64,000 bases of DNA, taken from positions 3,737,501 through 3,801,500 of the forward strand of contig NZ_OY762934.1 of assembly GCF_963667045.1 (NCBI RefSeq). Direction: 5' to 3'. The notes beneath the pieces were generated by a model that saw only the letters and a program-made list of their open reading frames with translations, was not told the DNA's origin and made no database searches. The position numbers were made by a program, and so were the translations under genes. This DNA is from an uncultured Cohaesibacter sp. (lineage in GTDB: Bacteria; Pseudomonadota; Alphaproteobacteria; Rhizobiales; Cohaesibacteraceae). The stretch's first letter is position 1. Each line of letters opens with the position of its first letter. Shown here piece by piece: positions 8,462 to 18,200 of the stretch.

Positions 8462-9553
8462 ATGTTTTCGCAAAGAGTCATGGCGGAATTGCTGGAGCGC
8501 CACGGAGATCTTTTTTCAGATCTGGTGGCGGTCAAGAAAACTCTCAACGAACGCTTCTACGGCCTTTCCGAACAGATCCATTGCCAGATGCTGGCGGTGG
8601 CTTCGGGAGAATCGATGTTGCTTATCGGTCCTCCAGGCACGGCCAAATCCCGGCTGATCCGCGCCTTTGCCCATTTGTGCGGTCTGTTGGGCGATGATGA
8701 GTTGCTTGGCAACGAGAGCCATGGTGAGAACGGTGTCTTGCGGCAATTGCAGCAGGAGCCGCGCTATTTCGAATATCTGCTGACGCCCTTCACCGAGCCG
8801 GGAGAATTGTTCGGTTTCTTCGATATCGGCAAGCTGTTCGACGCCAATGGGCGCAGCGGTGGGCTCGAGCGCCTGCATGAAGGCATGATGCAGCATGCCG
8901 AGATCATCTTTCTGGATGAAGTGTTCAATGCCTCGAGTGCCATTCTCAACTCGCTGCTGACCTTCATCAATGAACACAAGTTTCATGACCGGGGCAAATC
9001 CTTCGAGGTCAACCTGTCCTGTCTGTTTGGAGCGACCAACTATCCGCCCAAGCGGCCGGAGCTGCTGGCGATCTATGACCGCTTTCTGCTGCGTAGCTGG
9101 GTGGACAATGTGCCCTCCGAACCGCACGCCATCGGGGCGCTTATCCAGACTGGCTGGCAGGAAAGCCACGCCGCCGGTCTGGGCGTGACCTTCCCGCATT
9201 TGCTGGAACGGGCGGAGCGCTTCCGCGCCGATTTGCGCGCCATGAGCCAGAGTGGTGGACTGTCGATCGACCTGCAGGACGACGGGGTCAATGACATGCT
9301 GGTGCGGCTCACCTGCATCGCCGACTATGCGCGCGGGCGTCGCCTGTCGCAGCTTTCCAACCGGCGGCTGGTGCGCTTTTCAAGGATCTTTCTGGTCAAT
9401 GCCCTGATGCGGGCCGCCGAGAAGGGCGAGGCGCAGCCTATGGTCGACATTGGCGAGGATCTGATGTTGCTGGCGCGGCATGGACTGGACCGCTTGCCGG
9501 ATCCGTTTCAGGAAAACGACCTGATGTCGCTGCTGGTCAAGGGCCAACTGTAA
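8462..9553 (+). CDS. RavA-like MoxR-family AAA+ ATPase
   Basis: 363 residues. The P-loop is GPPGTAKS (about 56-63), Walker B is IIFLDEVFNASSAILNSLL (about 142-160), and sensor 1 is in LFGATNYPPKRPELLAIYDRFLLR. The GPPGTAKS loop, the FLDEVFNAS box and the FTEPGELFG pre-sensor region match the RavA branch of the MoxR superfamily rather than the MoxR-proper branch represented at 922. RavA-type ATPases normally act with a VWA partner (ViaA in Escherichia coli). Here the next gene sits at the partner position but has no obvious MIDAS. The protein is cytosolic. Two distinct MoxR subfamilies in one operon is the notable point. Confidence 0.92.
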   Translation: MFSQRVMAELLERHGDLFSDLVAVKKTLNERFYGLSEQIHCQMLAVASGESMLLIGPPGTAKSRLIRAFAHLCGLLGDDELLGNESHGENGVLRQLQQEPRYFEYLLTPFTEPGELFGFFDIGKLFDANGRSGGLERLHEGMMQHAEIIFLDEVFNASSAILNSLLTFINEHKFHDRGKSFEVNLSCLFGATNYPPKRPELLAIYDRFLLRSWVDNVPSEPHAIGALIQTGWQESHAAGLGVTFPHLLERAERFRADLRAMSQSGGLSIDLQDDGVNDMLVRLTCIADYARGRRLSQLSNRRLVRFSRIFLVNALMRAAEKGEAQPMVDIGEDLMLLARHGLDRLPDPFQENDLMSLLVKGQL

Positions 9554-11172
9554 TGAATGTGACCATTGTCGGGAGAGAACAGGCTGATCGCTGGATCTCC
9601 GCTGCCGTGGGGGAGACGCCCCTCCCGGTGCAGGGAGAGACCCGCAAGATCCTGCGCCTGTTCCATGATCGCCATATCGGCATCCCGCCTGGCTTTGCGC
9701 GAGATCTGGCTCAGGGGTTCTCTGTGCGCTATCCGGATTTTTCCAATCCGGTGCGGCTATTGGTCTACCGGCGTCTTCTTGATGCGCTCGACGCAACCCG
9801 CAGCATGAAGCAGGATCCGCGGCAGTTCGATCACATCCCGCGCCCGCAATTCTATGACGTCTGCCTGCTGCCGCTTGCCGCTATGGTCATGGAGGAGATG
9901 GGCGAGACCTTCCTGTTCAGCCTTGAGCGTGGGCTCGATGGAGTTGATGAGGAGGAGTATCTGGCCTTTGCGCGGCGGTTCGAAGCGCGCTTCCTCGCCG
10001 TTTGCGAAACGGACCTGACAGTGCCAGAGGACGGAGAGACCGAGAAGGGCAGTGAACAACAGGCCTGGCCATTGTTCTGGGAGCGGGTTGCGCATCAGCT
10101 TTGGGGTGAATTGCAGCGGGCCCGGCACGGCGGCGGGGACTTTACCGCGCAGGCCTTTGCCCGTGTCTATTATGATGACGTGCTGTTGCGGATGATCCAT
10201 GGGCTTGCGCCGAAACCGAGTTTTGTGCCGGAACCGGGGCAGGACAGTTTCGAGCTGACCGAAGAGCAGAATGCCCATCTGGCGCATCCCAAACAGGGGG
10301 GCGTGGTGGGCATCCATACCACCGCTCGTGTCGAGGACATCGAGGACATGCTGCTGTCGGAGATGGTGTTGCCGCCACACCTTCTGGCAGACAAGCTGCT
10401 CAACTCGTCGTTTTTTGCCAGGCATCGCCCGCCACCGCTCGACCAGAAGCAGCAGGTGCTGCTGCTCGGGGCAAGCCTTGATGACGGCGACGACCCGGCG
10501 ATCGCGCTGGCCAAGGCCTGCTGGCTCGATGCCATCTTCCGCATGGCGATTGTGCTGGCCAAAAATGACCTGTTGCAAAGCGAGGTGCGCTTTGGGCAAT
10601 GGCGTCGGCAGATGGGCGTGGTCACCGCTCGCATGAAGGTGGGCGACTATCGCCATCTCAAGGTGCTTGATGCCGCCTCTGTGAGCCGCCTTCAGATGCA
10701 CAGATTCTTCTGCGATGCAGGTTGGTTGCCCGGCTTCCTCTCTCTGATGCCGGGTCTTGACAGACGTCAGGATGACGAGATGGCCGCATCCTTCTTCAGG
10801 CAGCAGAAGGAGCCGGGGCTCGGCGATATTCTGGGCACGCTGTTTCCCGAAGCCACCGGGCCGGGCGATGACGATCTGCCGGATTTTGCTGCGGCCCTGA
10901 TGGTCGTGATCCGGCGCGCCCGCGTGGGCGCTGCGCCGTTCACCACCTCCGGCCCTCATTCGACGCCGCCGACCTTCACGATGGTTATCAATTGCCCCGC
11001 CGAGATCCTCGGTGGCGAGCGATATACTCTTGAGGATGGGCAGAAGGCAGCCCTGTCCATCGCCATTCCGGGCGGCGCATCCGACCCTGTCGGCCCGGAG
11101 TCCCTCAACAAGCTCGCTGGCGAACTGGTTGGTGCAATGCTGCAATTCTTTTGGGACGAGGTAAATGGCTGA
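9553..11172 (+). CDS. Hypothetical protein in the ViaA-partner position
   Basis: 539 residues; its first base is the last base of the preceding stop codon. No family recognised with confidence. It is soluble, with no membrane segments. A central block (GIHTTARVEDIEDMLLSEM, then a strand QVLLLGASLDDGDDPAIALAKA) has the layout that VWA partner proteins of MoxR/CoxD-type ATPases show just before and at their metal site. The expected D-x-S-x-S is replaced by GASLD, so any VWA fold would lack a MIDAS. That comparison is my inference. Position directly after the RavA-like gene supports a partnership. Confidence 0.7.
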   Translation: MNVTIVGREQADRWISAAVGETPLPVQGETRKILRLFHDRHIGIPPGFARDLAQGFSVRYPDFSNPVRLLVYRRLLDALDATRSMKQDPRQFDHIPRPQFYDVCLLPLAAMVMEEMGETFLFSLERGLDGVDEEEYLAFARRFEARFLAVCETDLTVPEDGETEKGSEQQAWPLFWERVAHQLWGELQRARHGGGDFTAQAFARVYYDDVLLRMIHGLAPKPSFVPEPGQDSFELTEEQNAHLAHPKQGGVVGIHTTARVEDIEDMLLSEMVLPPHLLADKLLNSSFFARHRPPPLDQKQQVLLLGASLDDGDDPAIALAKACWLDAIFRMAIVLAKNDLLQSEVRFGQWRRQMGVVTARMKVGDYRHLKVLDAASVSRLQMHRFFCDAGWLPGFLSLMPGLDRRQDDEMAASFFRQQKEPGLGDILGTLFPEATGPGDDDLPDFAAALMVVIRRARVGAAPFTTSGPHSTPPTFTMVINCPAEILGGERYTLEDGQKAALSIAIPGGASDPVGPESLNKLAGELVGAMLQFFWDEVNG

Positions 11173-13375
11173 ACAACTGGTCTATGTGCTGCCTCGCCTC
11201 TCTGCCGAGGTTGCTCTGGAAATTCTGGCGGATCTGATCGAGAAGACCGGGGCCGAGGGGATCGACCGCGTCCATATCCAGCCGGAACGCAGCGGTCAGG
11301 TCGTGTTGTCCTTCCGCACCGACCACACCCGCTTCGGAGCCGATGTCGACCCGCGCATCGAGGGGATGCTTTACCAGAGCTACAACCGGCACCCGTCCAT
11401 CGCAGGCAAGGGCGGGCGGTTGCCCGACGATCTGGTCGATGCCAGACTGGAAGAGTGGATTGCCGGGGATGCCACGCGGGCCTTCGCCGGGTTGATCGGG
11501 CTTGCCATTGCATCAAGCCAGAGCCGCTTTCTGATGGCGACCGGCTCCAATGCCATCGCCACGGCGACGGCTCTTGACGACACGGCCTATGTGCTCGGAG
11601 TTGTCGGGCCGATGACCTCGGTTGCCGAGGCCTTTGCCCGCATCGAATGGCGCTCCAGCGGCATGACCCTGTCGTGCCTCGGGGTCGAGCGGGCCGAACC
11701 ACCGCGAGCTGGAGACATTCCCGGCCATCTGGCCATTGCCCGGATCGGGATCAATCCGGAATGGGGTGGTACCGAAGCGATTGTCCTCAGGCATCAGGAG
11801 CTGTTTGAAGGCAACGTCGATTTCCGGCTTGCCTATCCGCTCGTCGGTGGTCACCTGCTGCTGCTCAAACCGCAGGTGCAGCTGGCTGAAACCGTGCGGG
11901 TGGCCGCGAGCCGCATCGTCTTCCGGCTGATGCTGATGCTTGGCGCTGAGGCTCCAAAGGGGCTGGCGCTTGACTGGCTGAGCGGCGACAGTGGCCTGGT
12001 GAGCATTGATGCGCTTGAGGTCGATCTGCCGAAACTCGATATCTTGTCGTCCGTCTCGTCCGTTGGCAATGATACCGTTGCTGCTGACGGGGCGGGAGGC
12101 GAGGCTGCTGTCTCAGCGCCTGTTTCTCCGCCGGTCGACATCGATTTCGTCAGGTTGGCCCATCTGGACGATGCGACGGTCCATCTGCGCGGCCTGCTGG
12201 AACAGCACGCCGGTGCGATCGGTCACCGCTTGAGCCTGCAGAGGCTGCCCGATTACAGCGACAGCTCGGAGCTGTTGATGGAGATCGACCGGCAGATTGA
12301 TGAACTGGCGATCCGGCGAGACCTCATTCTCGGCGAAGGGGCGGGGGACTGGCGTCTGCTGCGCTTTCCTGCCGAGGGGATCGAAGCCTTTGTCGACTAT
12401 CTCAGGCGGTTCAGTCTCGAGGTCGTCGATTCTGGTCATCTCCGCTATGGCTTTTCGAGCAGCAGCGAGGACCCGCGCGGGGTCCATTTTCTGCTCTACC
12501 GGTTGCGGGATGTGGGAACGGAACCGGCCTATCCGACAGTCCTTTGGCGTGACAGACTGAAATGCGGCACCATCAGCCATCGGGTCGACCCGATGTTCGC
12601 CCAGTTTGCTGTTGCCCAGAAGGCCCGCAGTCTGGTCTTCACGCCACCGTCCCATGTGGTCGTACCCAATTTCCGCGCCACTCAGAGCGATATCGACAGC
12701 TATCTCAAACAGGGCTTCGGCGGCTTCTTCAATGCGTCCGATGTGGCTGATGTCATGAAGATGGAAAACCCGATCTACTGCTTTGGCCAAAGCGAGGATG
12801 GCAGGCTGCGCATCGAGATTCTCGATGGTGAAGACTTCCAACCTGTGCGGCGCGTGATCCCGTTCCTCAACGACAATCTGCAGATCGGCCATTATCTGGA
12901 TACCGCTTCGTTCGTCTCCGAAGTGGTGGATGCCCACTGGCGCGGCCAGCAGATGCAGAAAATCGAGGCGAGCAATGCAGCGCTGGCTGCAAGGCTTGAG
13001 GCGGATATGGCCGTTGTGGACCGGGCGCTTGCATCGCGCAGCGAGGGGTTGCTGGATGCGATGGCCGAGGAGGTCAACGCACTCAGGGTCTATCTTTCCA
13101 AGATCACCGGTCTGATGGAAGATCTCAGCGACCGGTCGGTGGCGTTGGAGCAACTGGTCAGTGAGAGCATTCGCAATGCCTCATCCTATGAGGACATGAT
13201 CCGCAAGGTGCCGGGCAAGTTCTCCGAGCTGGAGAGCACCCGTCGCACCATTCAGGATGCCATTTGGACGGAGCACCAGAATTCGCAGGCCTTTGTCCAG
13301 ACTGCAAGTCGCAATATCGGTGCAATCAACGAGATGATCGAGAGTTTGCGGGAGGAGCTGGACAAAGATGCCTGA
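11165..13375 (+). CDS. Hypothetical protein with C-terminal coiled coil
   Basis: 736 residues, overlapping the preceding gene by 8 bases. No recognised domain. No signal peptide or membrane helix, so probably cytosolic. The last 150 residues are strongly helical and heptad-like (AALAARLEADMAVVDRAL ... INEMIESLREELDK), indicating a coiled coil for oligomerisation or for contact with the next gene product. A polar, Ala/Gly-rich linker near residues 295-320 separates an N-terminal module from the central one. Context: it follows the RavA-like ATPase and its putative partner and precedes two small membrane proteins, which suggests a cytoplasmic scaffold between ATPase and membrane. That role is inference only. 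Confidence 0.75.
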   Translation: MAEQLVYVLPRLSAEVALEILADLIEKTGAEGIDRVHIQPERSGQVVLSFRTDHTRFGADVDPRIEGMLYQSYNRHPSIAGKGGRLPDDLVDARLEEWIAGDATRAFAGLIGLAIASSQSRFLMATGSNAIATATALDDTAYVLGVVGPMTSVAEAFARIEWRSSGMTLSCLGVERAEPPRAGDIPGHLAIARIGINPEWGGTEAIVLRHQELFEGNVDFRLAYPLVGGHLLLLKPQVQLAETVRVAASRIVFRLMLMLGAEAPKGLALDWLSGDSGLVSIDALEVDLPKLDILSSVSSVGNDTVAADGAGGEAAVSAPVSPPVDIDFVRLAHLDDATVHLRGLLEQHAGAIGHRLSLQRLPDYSDSSELLMEIDRQIDELAIRRDLILGEGAGDWRLLRFPAEGIEAFVDYLRRFSLEVVDSGHLRYGFSSSSEDPRGVHFLLYRLRDVGTEPAYPTVLWRDRLKCGTISHRVDPMFAQFAVAQKARSLVFTPPSHVVVPNFRATQSDIDSYLKQGFGGFFNASDVADVMKMENPIYCFGQSEDGRLRIEILDGEDFQPVRRVIPFLNDNLQIGHYLDTASFVSEVVDAHWRGQQMQKIEASNAALAARLEADMAVVDRALASRSEGLLDAMAEEVNALRVYLSKITGLMEDLSDRSVALEQLVSESIRNASSYEDMIRKVPGKFSELESTRRTIQDAIWTEHQNSQAFVQTASRNIGAINEMIESLREELDKDA

Positions 13376-13895
13376 TTCTTCACCGCCAAGGTTTCTGGGA
13401 GACACTGCAAGACTGCTGGATCCGTTCGACCGGACCTTCGAGCAGGGGGGGGCCGAAATACCCGAGAATATCGACCGGTCACGTCAGAATATCGGCCGTA
13501 TCCAGAAGGCTTCCAGCAAGGGCAAGGCGAGCGTTGAAGGCTTTCTGAAGACCCGCGCGGGGCTTGGCAAGCAGTCGCGGCGCGACTTGAAAAAGGCGCG
13601 CCGGTCGATGCGCTGGACGCGGCTGCATTTTCGCCTTGTGATGGTGGCGCGGCGGGGGGAGCTCCTGTGGCTCAAGGCTCGACGGGTCTGGTCCCGTTTC
13701 TGGCGCCGCATTCTTGTGCTGTTGGTCGCCGTGGGGCTGGTCTATGGCGCCTTTGCCTATCGGGCCGACATCAGCGGCCTTGTCAGTCGTGGTTGGGGAT
13801 GGATCGCCGGGGCAGGCAGCGCCGAAGTGTCCATGCGCGATCACGAGGGCATACACCTCTCCGGCTCTTCAGGTCTCAGGTGGGGGCAAGGCTGA
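13368..13895 (+). CDS. Small single-pass membrane protein
   Basis: 175 residues, overlapping the previous gene by 8 bases. The first 110 residues are hydrophilic and very basic (KKARRSMRWTR, then WLKARRVWSRFWRR). They are followed by one membrane segment (about 115-133, ILVLLVAVGLVYGAFAY) and a short extracytoplasmic tail of about 40 residues. The positive-inside rule puts the basic part in the cytoplasm. No known family. It looks like an adaptor joining the coiled-coil protein encoded upstream to membrane components encoded downstream. Confidence 0.72.
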   Translation: MPDSSPPRFLGDTARLLDPFDRTFEQGGAEIPENIDRSRQNIGRIQKASSKGKASVEGFLKTRAGLGKQSRRDLKKARRSMRWTRLHFRLVMVARRGELLWLKARRVWSRFWRRILVLLVAVGLVYGAFAYRADISGLVSRGWGWIAGAGSAEVSMRDHEGIHLSGSSGLRWGQG

Positions 13896-15205
13896 TGATC
13901 CGGCGAGTGAAACAATTGTTGGCCAGTCCCTTGCGGAAAAAGCCTGTGGCCGTGTCGCCGCCGGAAGAGCGGCGAGCGGGTTCGCTTTCGCCATTGCTAC
14001 AGGACAATGCGTCCGATCCTTATCGGCCCTATCGCACCCGGCGCACTTGGTTGCTCGGTGGCGGACTGGCGGGGGTGCTGCTCTTTTCTTCGGCGACCGT
14101 CTTGAAGCTCTGGCCGGATATCTTTCCCTTCTCCGATATCTATCGGTTGCATGATGCTTATTGGCTGCCGCTCAAGGGCTGGCTATGGACCGCGTGGTAT
14201 CCGTGGTGTCTGGTGCTGTGGTTGCCCGTCGGGATCATCCTTGCCTTGCTGGCGGTGGGCTGGGCTAGCGGTCACGATCCGCTGCGGCCGTTGCATCGCA
14301 TGGTCATTCTGGTGCTGGCGGGGCTTGTGCGGCTGCGGGTTCAGGGCCGGGAAGCGCCCGGCATGGGGCTGTTGCAGACCGTGGTGGGCTGGGCGCGGCG
14401 GACCGGTGCTGGAGCCTCCTATATCGAGCTGGTGATCAAACACGCCCTTGATGCGCAATTTGACCGGATGGAAACTGCCGTCCTTGCAGGCCGCGCCGTG
14501 GAAAAAGGCTGGCTGCGGCAGGCCGATCGCCTGATGCGGGCGCGGGCACTGTTTCCCGCCATGAGTGATGGCGACAGGCCGGAGCCGCATCAGTCCGGTG
14601 ATGACCATGAAAAGCGGGCGCGGTGGCTTGAGGCCTTTTTCGATCTGGCCTTCCTCAGCCATGTCGACAGGCATCAGGATGTTGCCGTTGCCGACTATCT
14701 CAACGAACTCCTCGCGGCGCTTGATCCGGACGAACGGCCACGCTTGCAGTTGCTGGAAGCCTTTTGCGCCGGGCGGCCGCTGGCCTCCTGCCAGGGAGCC
14801 CTGTGGCAGGCTCTTGCCAGTCTTGATCAGCTTTCGGTTTCTACCTCGGCCCAGTTTGCGCAGACGCGCCAGGTCCAGCCGGGTGAATGCGACATGACAA
14901 GACTGCTGGCTCCCTGCTGCTTTGCCTTTCTTGCTGTTGCAGACCGCAACTGGTCGGTGGCCTCGGCTGCGGTGTTGGCCAGTCTCGACCGGACCTATAA
15001 TGCGCTGCGTCTCTCGGATGACTTCGAGGCCGAGGCGGACGAGCTGGCATGGTGGTCTGCCCGGTCGCGTCTTGCCACTATCCGTCTGCTACATGAGACC
15101 GTCCATCGCAAGGGGTTGGGAGACGGGGCGCTCAGCCTGTGGCCCGAAGGGCGGTCTGCCTATCGGGTGATGGATGGCAGCCGACTTGCTGCGGGAGGGC
15201 TCTAG
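13895..15205 (+). CDS. Two-pass membrane protein with large cytoplasmic domain
   Basis: 436 residues; the ATG at 13895 shares a base with the preceding stop (TGATG), preferred over an in-frame start inside the upstream gene. A basic N-terminus (about 1-50) leads to two membrane segments (about 51-70 and 97-120). A roughly 300-residue soluble, mostly helical domain rich in Leu, Ala, Arg and Trp follows. With both termini cytoplasmic, only a short loop would be outside. No family recognised. The domain has no nucleotide-binding or metal motif that I can see. It is placed directly before the giant protein, so it may anchor or assemble it. Confidence 0.72.
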   Translation: MIRRVKQLLASPLRKKPVAVSPPEERRAGSLSPLLQDNASDPYRPYRTRRTWLLGGGLAGVLLFSSATVLKLWPDIFPFSDIYRLHDAYWLPLKGWLWTAWYPWCLVLWLPVGIILALLAVGWASGHDPLRPLHRMVILVLAGLVRLRVQGREAPGMGLLQTVVGWARRTGAGASYIELVIKHALDAQFDRMETAVLAGRAVEKGWLRQADRLMRARALFPAMSDGDRPEPHQSGDDHEKRARWLEAFFDLAFLSHVDRHQDVAVADYLNELLAALDPDERPRLQLLEAFCAGRPLASCQGALWQALASLDQLSVSTSAQFAQTRQVQPGECDMTRLLAPCCFAFLAVADRNWSVASAAVLASLDRTYNALRLSDDFEAEADELAWWSARSRLATIRLLHETVHRKGLGDGALSLWPEGRSAYRVMDGSRLAAGGL

Positions 15206-15207
15206 GC

Positions 15208-18200
15208 ATGTTTTCCCGGTGGCGTGACCGCGTTTTCGACAGAGTGGAAGCCAAGAGGCGTGCAATCGAGCGGCTGGTGCCCTTGCGCGGACGGCTCGAC
15301 GCAATCCTTTTGGCGCTGTTCGGGCTCGTCACTGTCGGGCTTGTTGTCCTTGGGGTGTTCCTTGCAAGCGGGCAGGCGCGGTTCGGCTGGTTCGATCCTG
15401 AACCGATCGTGCCGTTTGCCGATGACCGCTTGGCCACCAACCTTCGATCCAATGCTGCGCGGCAATCCGGCCCGTTTGTCGGGGCTGCCTATCTGGCCGC
15501 CGATGATCGGCTCACGCTGTTGCGCAAGGGCGGCGCGCTGCACAGCGTCGATCTCGGCAGCGGTCTGTGGTCCGACGATGAAGGACCGGGCGGTCTTGCG
15601 GGTATCGAAAGCGCCTTTTCCGATCTTTCATCCGGTTGTTCCAACCAGAGAAGGGAGGCCCTTGCCGCCTGTGCTGATCCTCGGACGCTATTTGCCTATA
15701 GCGAGGACGGCGGCCTGCTTGTCCGCTATGACGGCACATGGCAGGCCCTCGTTTCGGATACGCGCTTTGTTGGAGCCTCCGGCAAGACGATCGACCATCA
15801 GGACATTGCCGATCTGGCAATCTCCGCCGACAAACACTGGCTGCTGCTGGCAACGCGTGCCGAAGGGCTGGGGCTGTTCGATCTGACCCGCCGCCTGTGG
15901 GTGCCGCTTTCCGCCAAGAGCCAGAAGGATATCATGGGCGATGACAGTCTCGCCCCGCCGTCGCGAATGGTGGCGGTCGGGGACGGGTTCCTGCTGGCAA
16001 CCGCAACAGGATTGAGGGCAGTGTCTTTTGATGCGCATGGTGAAGTCAGCACGACCCGGCTGGTTGACGATGGCTTCAAGGCGGTCCTCGATCTGTCGGT
16101 GTTTGAGGGCGAGGCGCTGGTGCTGGCGACACGATCCTGTGGTGATGGGGCCTGTCTTGGCCTTTATCGCTACGCAGCGCCCGGCTCGCTGGTGCGTTTG
16201 TTCGGCGAAGACAGGCTCTATCCCGAGCTGTCGCAGGCGCGGCTGTCGCGTGCCCTGATCTCGCAGGACGGCAAGAGCATTTTTGCGCTCGGGGAGGCTG
16301 GCATCTATCGCTATGAGCGGGCGGCGCGCAGTTGGGCGCAACTCGCCGATGAGCCGCTGTCGGTCTTTCTGGAAGCCCCGACCCTCAATGGCCTCTATTT
16401 CGCCTCTGCTGGCCAGGTCGGCCTGCTCGATCGCAATGGCAAGATCAGCACATGGTCGCTCGACGGACAGGCGGTGCGGTCGCTGGCCCGTGAGCGGGAC
16501 GGGCGACTTCTGGCATTGACGGCAAGCAATCAGATCTGGCAGATCGGTAAGGATGGGGTGCAGCTGCTGACAGACGGGGTCGCTGCGCGCGAGCCTCTGG
16601 CGGAGATGAAACGGGCCGTCTCGGCTTTCGGGCGTCTGGTGATGGTTGGTAAAAGCCATCTGGTGCTGCATGATGTTGCCCGGCGGTCCTATGTTTCCAT
16701 TCCCAAAGCCATGCTGTTGCCGGGGCTGCTGTTTGATGCCGATGCACAGCTGTTTGGCGGAGAACACGTCCTGTGGGCGCTGGCCAAGGGGGAGGTCGAG
16801 GCCTGGGGGATGTCAGGCGAGGGCGATGCGGTCTCTCTCACCCGGATGGCCCATCAGCTTCTGTCGCAACCGGTGCGTTCCGCCCATCGGGATGGCGATG
16901 CGCTGCTAATGGTTGATGGCTCGGGCCGTCCTTTCCGCTTGAAGGCGGAGGGGCGGCACATTGCCATGCAATCACTCCTGGGCCAGATCGATCGGGCACT
17001 GGGGGCCGTGAAGGATGTCCTGCATCAGGGGACCCTCACCTATCTCGCCCGCAATCGGGCGGTCAGCGTCTATTCCGAGACGGAGCGGGGCTATGTCGAC
17101 ACGATCCCCATGCCGATCAATGAGGATATCCGCGAGATCGCAAAGGTCGGGGACAGCCTCTACCTGCTTGGTGAGGCGGGCAGTATCATTGCGTCCGATC
17201 GCAATCAGCGGCTGACCGGCAGCGACATGCCGTTTGCCTTTGGCTCGGATGCGCTGACCGATGCGATGAGCGACGGTCTTGAGCTGTTTCTGGCGTCCGA
17301 TCAGGGCGTTACGGTCTATTCACCGTCTGCCCGCGGCATCACGCGCCAGTTCGAACTGGGGGCGTCCGGAATCCTGCGGCTTGCGGGCGTGGCGAATGGG
17401 GAGCCCGTCAGCTATGACGGTCAGGAGGCTTGGCTCGGCGACGTCAGCCTGTCGGTCGATGGGGCGCGGGTGCTTTCGGCCAGCAAGGTGGGGCAGGATA
17501 TCGCGACCTTGCAGACTGACGGCACCGTCACTTTTCTGGCTCGCCATCCGATCCATGACGGTAGCCTCGGCCAGCCCGTCTGCTATTATCGCAATCCGGG
17601 GCCATCCGGGGAGAGCATCATCGATGTGGTGGCGTTGCCCGGTCTCGGTGTTGGTGCGCTGGTCGACGGTACCTTGTGGCTGCGCGACCAGCCGCACCGC
17701 CGCTTTGCCGGGTTCACGCTGTCGCTTTCCGCCTTTCCGCCGAATGCAAGACTGGTGATCCTCAAAGATCAACTGGTCATTCACAATGAGCAGGATGCCT
17801 ATCTGGTGCCGCTCGAAGCTCTCAAACCGTCCGATAGCTGTGACCGCTATAATGTCGATCTCACCCACGCGGTTGTTCATCTTGCGGCCGAGCAGTTGGC
17901 CGTCTCGGAAGCCAATGATGAAATCGGCCTGCTACTGGCTGACGGGGCCTATCAGGTCTGGAGGGACGGAACCATTTCCGAGCGCATTCCGGCCCGTGCG
18001 ATCAACAGCCCGGATCCACGCGCCTTCCAGTCGATGGCGCAACTGGGCAACGGGCTCTATTTCTCCGACCAGAGTGGCATCTGGCGCTATGAAAGCGACC
18101 GGCGGCACTGGTCCCATCGCACCTTCCCGATGGAAGCGGGAGCGGTTGTGCGCAGTGATCTGACCGCGAGCGGCGATGGTCTGGTGGTGACGGTCGAAAC

